Source: an uncultured Candidatus Udaeobacter sp. (GTDB lineage: Bacteria > Verrucomicrobiota > Verrucomicrobiia > Chthoniobacterales > UBA10450). From it: a stretch of DNA of 5,443 nucleotides. How positions within the stretch are numbered: the stretch's first letter is position 1; each line of letters begins with the position of its first letter. Below the pieces are notes generated by a model. The model ran no database searches. It was not told where the DNA came from and saw only the letters and a program-made list of their open reading frames with translations. Made by a program: the position numbers and the translations under genes. The stretch covers positions 1 through 5,443 of the forward strand of contig CATPBS010000338.1 of assembly GCA_955652715.1 (NCBI GenBank), written 5' to 3'. Shown piece after piece: positions 4,747 to 5,443 of the stretch.

Positions 4747-5443
4747 ATGCTACATCTGTCGCGCTCGCGGATTTTCAAAGATTACGAACGGGCTTTCAGC
4801 GAAGCCACGGGTTTGCCGCTTAATATCCGAGGACACGACTCATGGTCGCCTGCACACCATGGCAAAACGGATCACGTTTCGTTCGCCGCGATTCTGGCTC
4901 GTTTCAACAAGGCTCGCGCTGCATGTCTAAGGGCCCAAACCGATGCGTCCCAAGAACCGGACTCGACGAGGCGCACCGTTACTTGGTTTGCGGGACTCTC
5001 CGAAAGCGCAGTCCCGGTGTATGTAGGTGACCACATTCTCGGTTTTCTCGAGACAGGCGAAGTACTGCTCAAGAATCCGACAAAGAAACACTTCGCGAGC
5101 ATTACTCGGCAGCTCCGCGCGTGGGGCTACAAAGCGGATTGGAAACAACTTGAGCGGGCCTATTTTCGGTCGTGCGTTTTATCGCCGGACCGATATCGCG
5201 CGATGTTGCGGCTACTGAGTATTTTTGCGCAGCACCTTTCGATATTGTCGAATCAACTGGTAGTACGGCGCGAAGAGGTTGAGCCCGCGAATATGGCGCG
5301 AGCGCGACAATTTATCGAGGTCCATCAAGCGGAGCCGCTGTCGCTCGGGCGGGTAGCCCAAGCGGCTAACATCAGCAGGCATTACTTTTGCAAGATGTTC
5401 AAGAAAGCGACGGGGATAAATTTCACCGACTACCTCTCGAGAG
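4747..5443 (+). CDS. PocR-sensor/AraC-type transcriptional regulator, 3' end outside window
   Basis: A DNA-binding regulator with an N-terminal ligand sensor and a C-terminal AraC-type domain; 232 residues are visible. The sensor (about 5-130) begins IFKDYERAFSEATGLPL, followed by ACLRAQ (59-64), TWFAGLSESAVPVYVGD (79-95) and ILGFLETGEV (97-106), a pattern I associate with PocR sensory domains. A linker helix (LLSIFAQHLSILSNQLVV, 156-173) resembles that of Verrucomicrobia homologues. The first helix-turn-helix of the AraC domain follows (LSLGRVAQAANISRHYFCKMFKKATG, 198-223, then INFTDYLSR). The second HTH, expected within the next 50-60 residues, lies beyond the edge. I chose ATG 4747 because AGGA lies four bases upstream and the protein then starts close to the conserved IFKDYE. 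The frame is open to ATGs at 4648 and 4660, which would add 33 or 29 unconserved residues. Sensor cysteines common in this family are mostly replaced. Target genes are unknown. Confidence 0.88.
   Translation, partial: MLHLSRSRIFKDYERAFSEATGLPLNIRGHDSWSPAHHGKTDHVSFAAILARFNKARAACLRAQTDASQEPDSTRRTVTWFAGLSESAVPVYVGDHILGFLETGEVLLKNPTKKHFASITRQLRAWGYKADWKQLERAYFRSCVLSPDRYRAMLRLLSIFAQHLSILSNQLVVRREEVEPANMARARQFIEVHQAEPLSLGRVAQAANISRHYFCKMFKKATGINFTDYLSR

Noticed and set aside
4842..5218. Short frames on both strands inside the regulator (4842-5030 +, 4872-5102 -, 4927-5148 -, 5027-5218 +)
   Set aside because: The continuous frame from 4747 to the right edge carries sensor and AraC-type motifs, so these are shadows of it.
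1..5443. Apparent absence of GAGCTC, the SacI site, from the whole window
   Set aside because: Only about 1.3 occurrences are expected by chance in 5.4 kb, so absence says nothing about site avoidance or the nuclease's specificity.

Overview
The window looks like chromosomal DNA of a soil or freshwater bacterium, most likely a member of the Verrucomicrobia. The main reason is the gene at the right edge: its N-terminal sensor and first helix-turn-helix (ERAFSEATGLPL, FAQHLSILSNQ, FCKMFKKATGINFTDYLSR) look like the PocR/AraC-type regulators I associate with that phylum. This is recognition from memory, not a search. The groEL fragment agrees with a bacterial chromosome but does not narrow the phylum.

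Layout from left to right. (1) Positions 2-925 (+) hold the C-terminal 57% of GroEL, cut by the left edge. (2) Positions 926-1039 form a convergent intergenic gap with two hairpins. The second, an 11-bp stem capped by GCAA, is a good intrinsic terminator and probably serves genes on both sides. (3) Positions 1040-3035 (-) hold a compact two-gene type II restriction-modification system. A D12-class N6-adenine DNA methyltransferase comes first, followed by a SacI-family restriction endonuclease whose start codon lies inside the end of the methyltransferase gene. (4) Positions 3036-3187 probably form a divergent promoter region. A small Ala/Pro/Ser-rich protein of unknown function may be read to the right (3188-3508). 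(5) Positions 3509-4740 are gene-poor. They hold only short, unassigned open frames, of which a 50-residue strongly basic one (4175-4327) is the most protein-like. (6) Positions 4747-5443 (+) hold the PocR-sensor/AraC-type regulator, cut by the right edge.

The methyltransferase and nuclease form one functional unit: the methylase protects host DNA by modifying adenine in the recognition site, and the nuclease cuts unmodified incoming DNA. No controller (C) protein is recognisable. The endonuclease gene has clearly lower GC than groEL in the stretches I counted, consistent with acquisition into a gap downstream of a housekeeping gene. I see no rRNA, tRNA, CRISPR array or insertion sequence.
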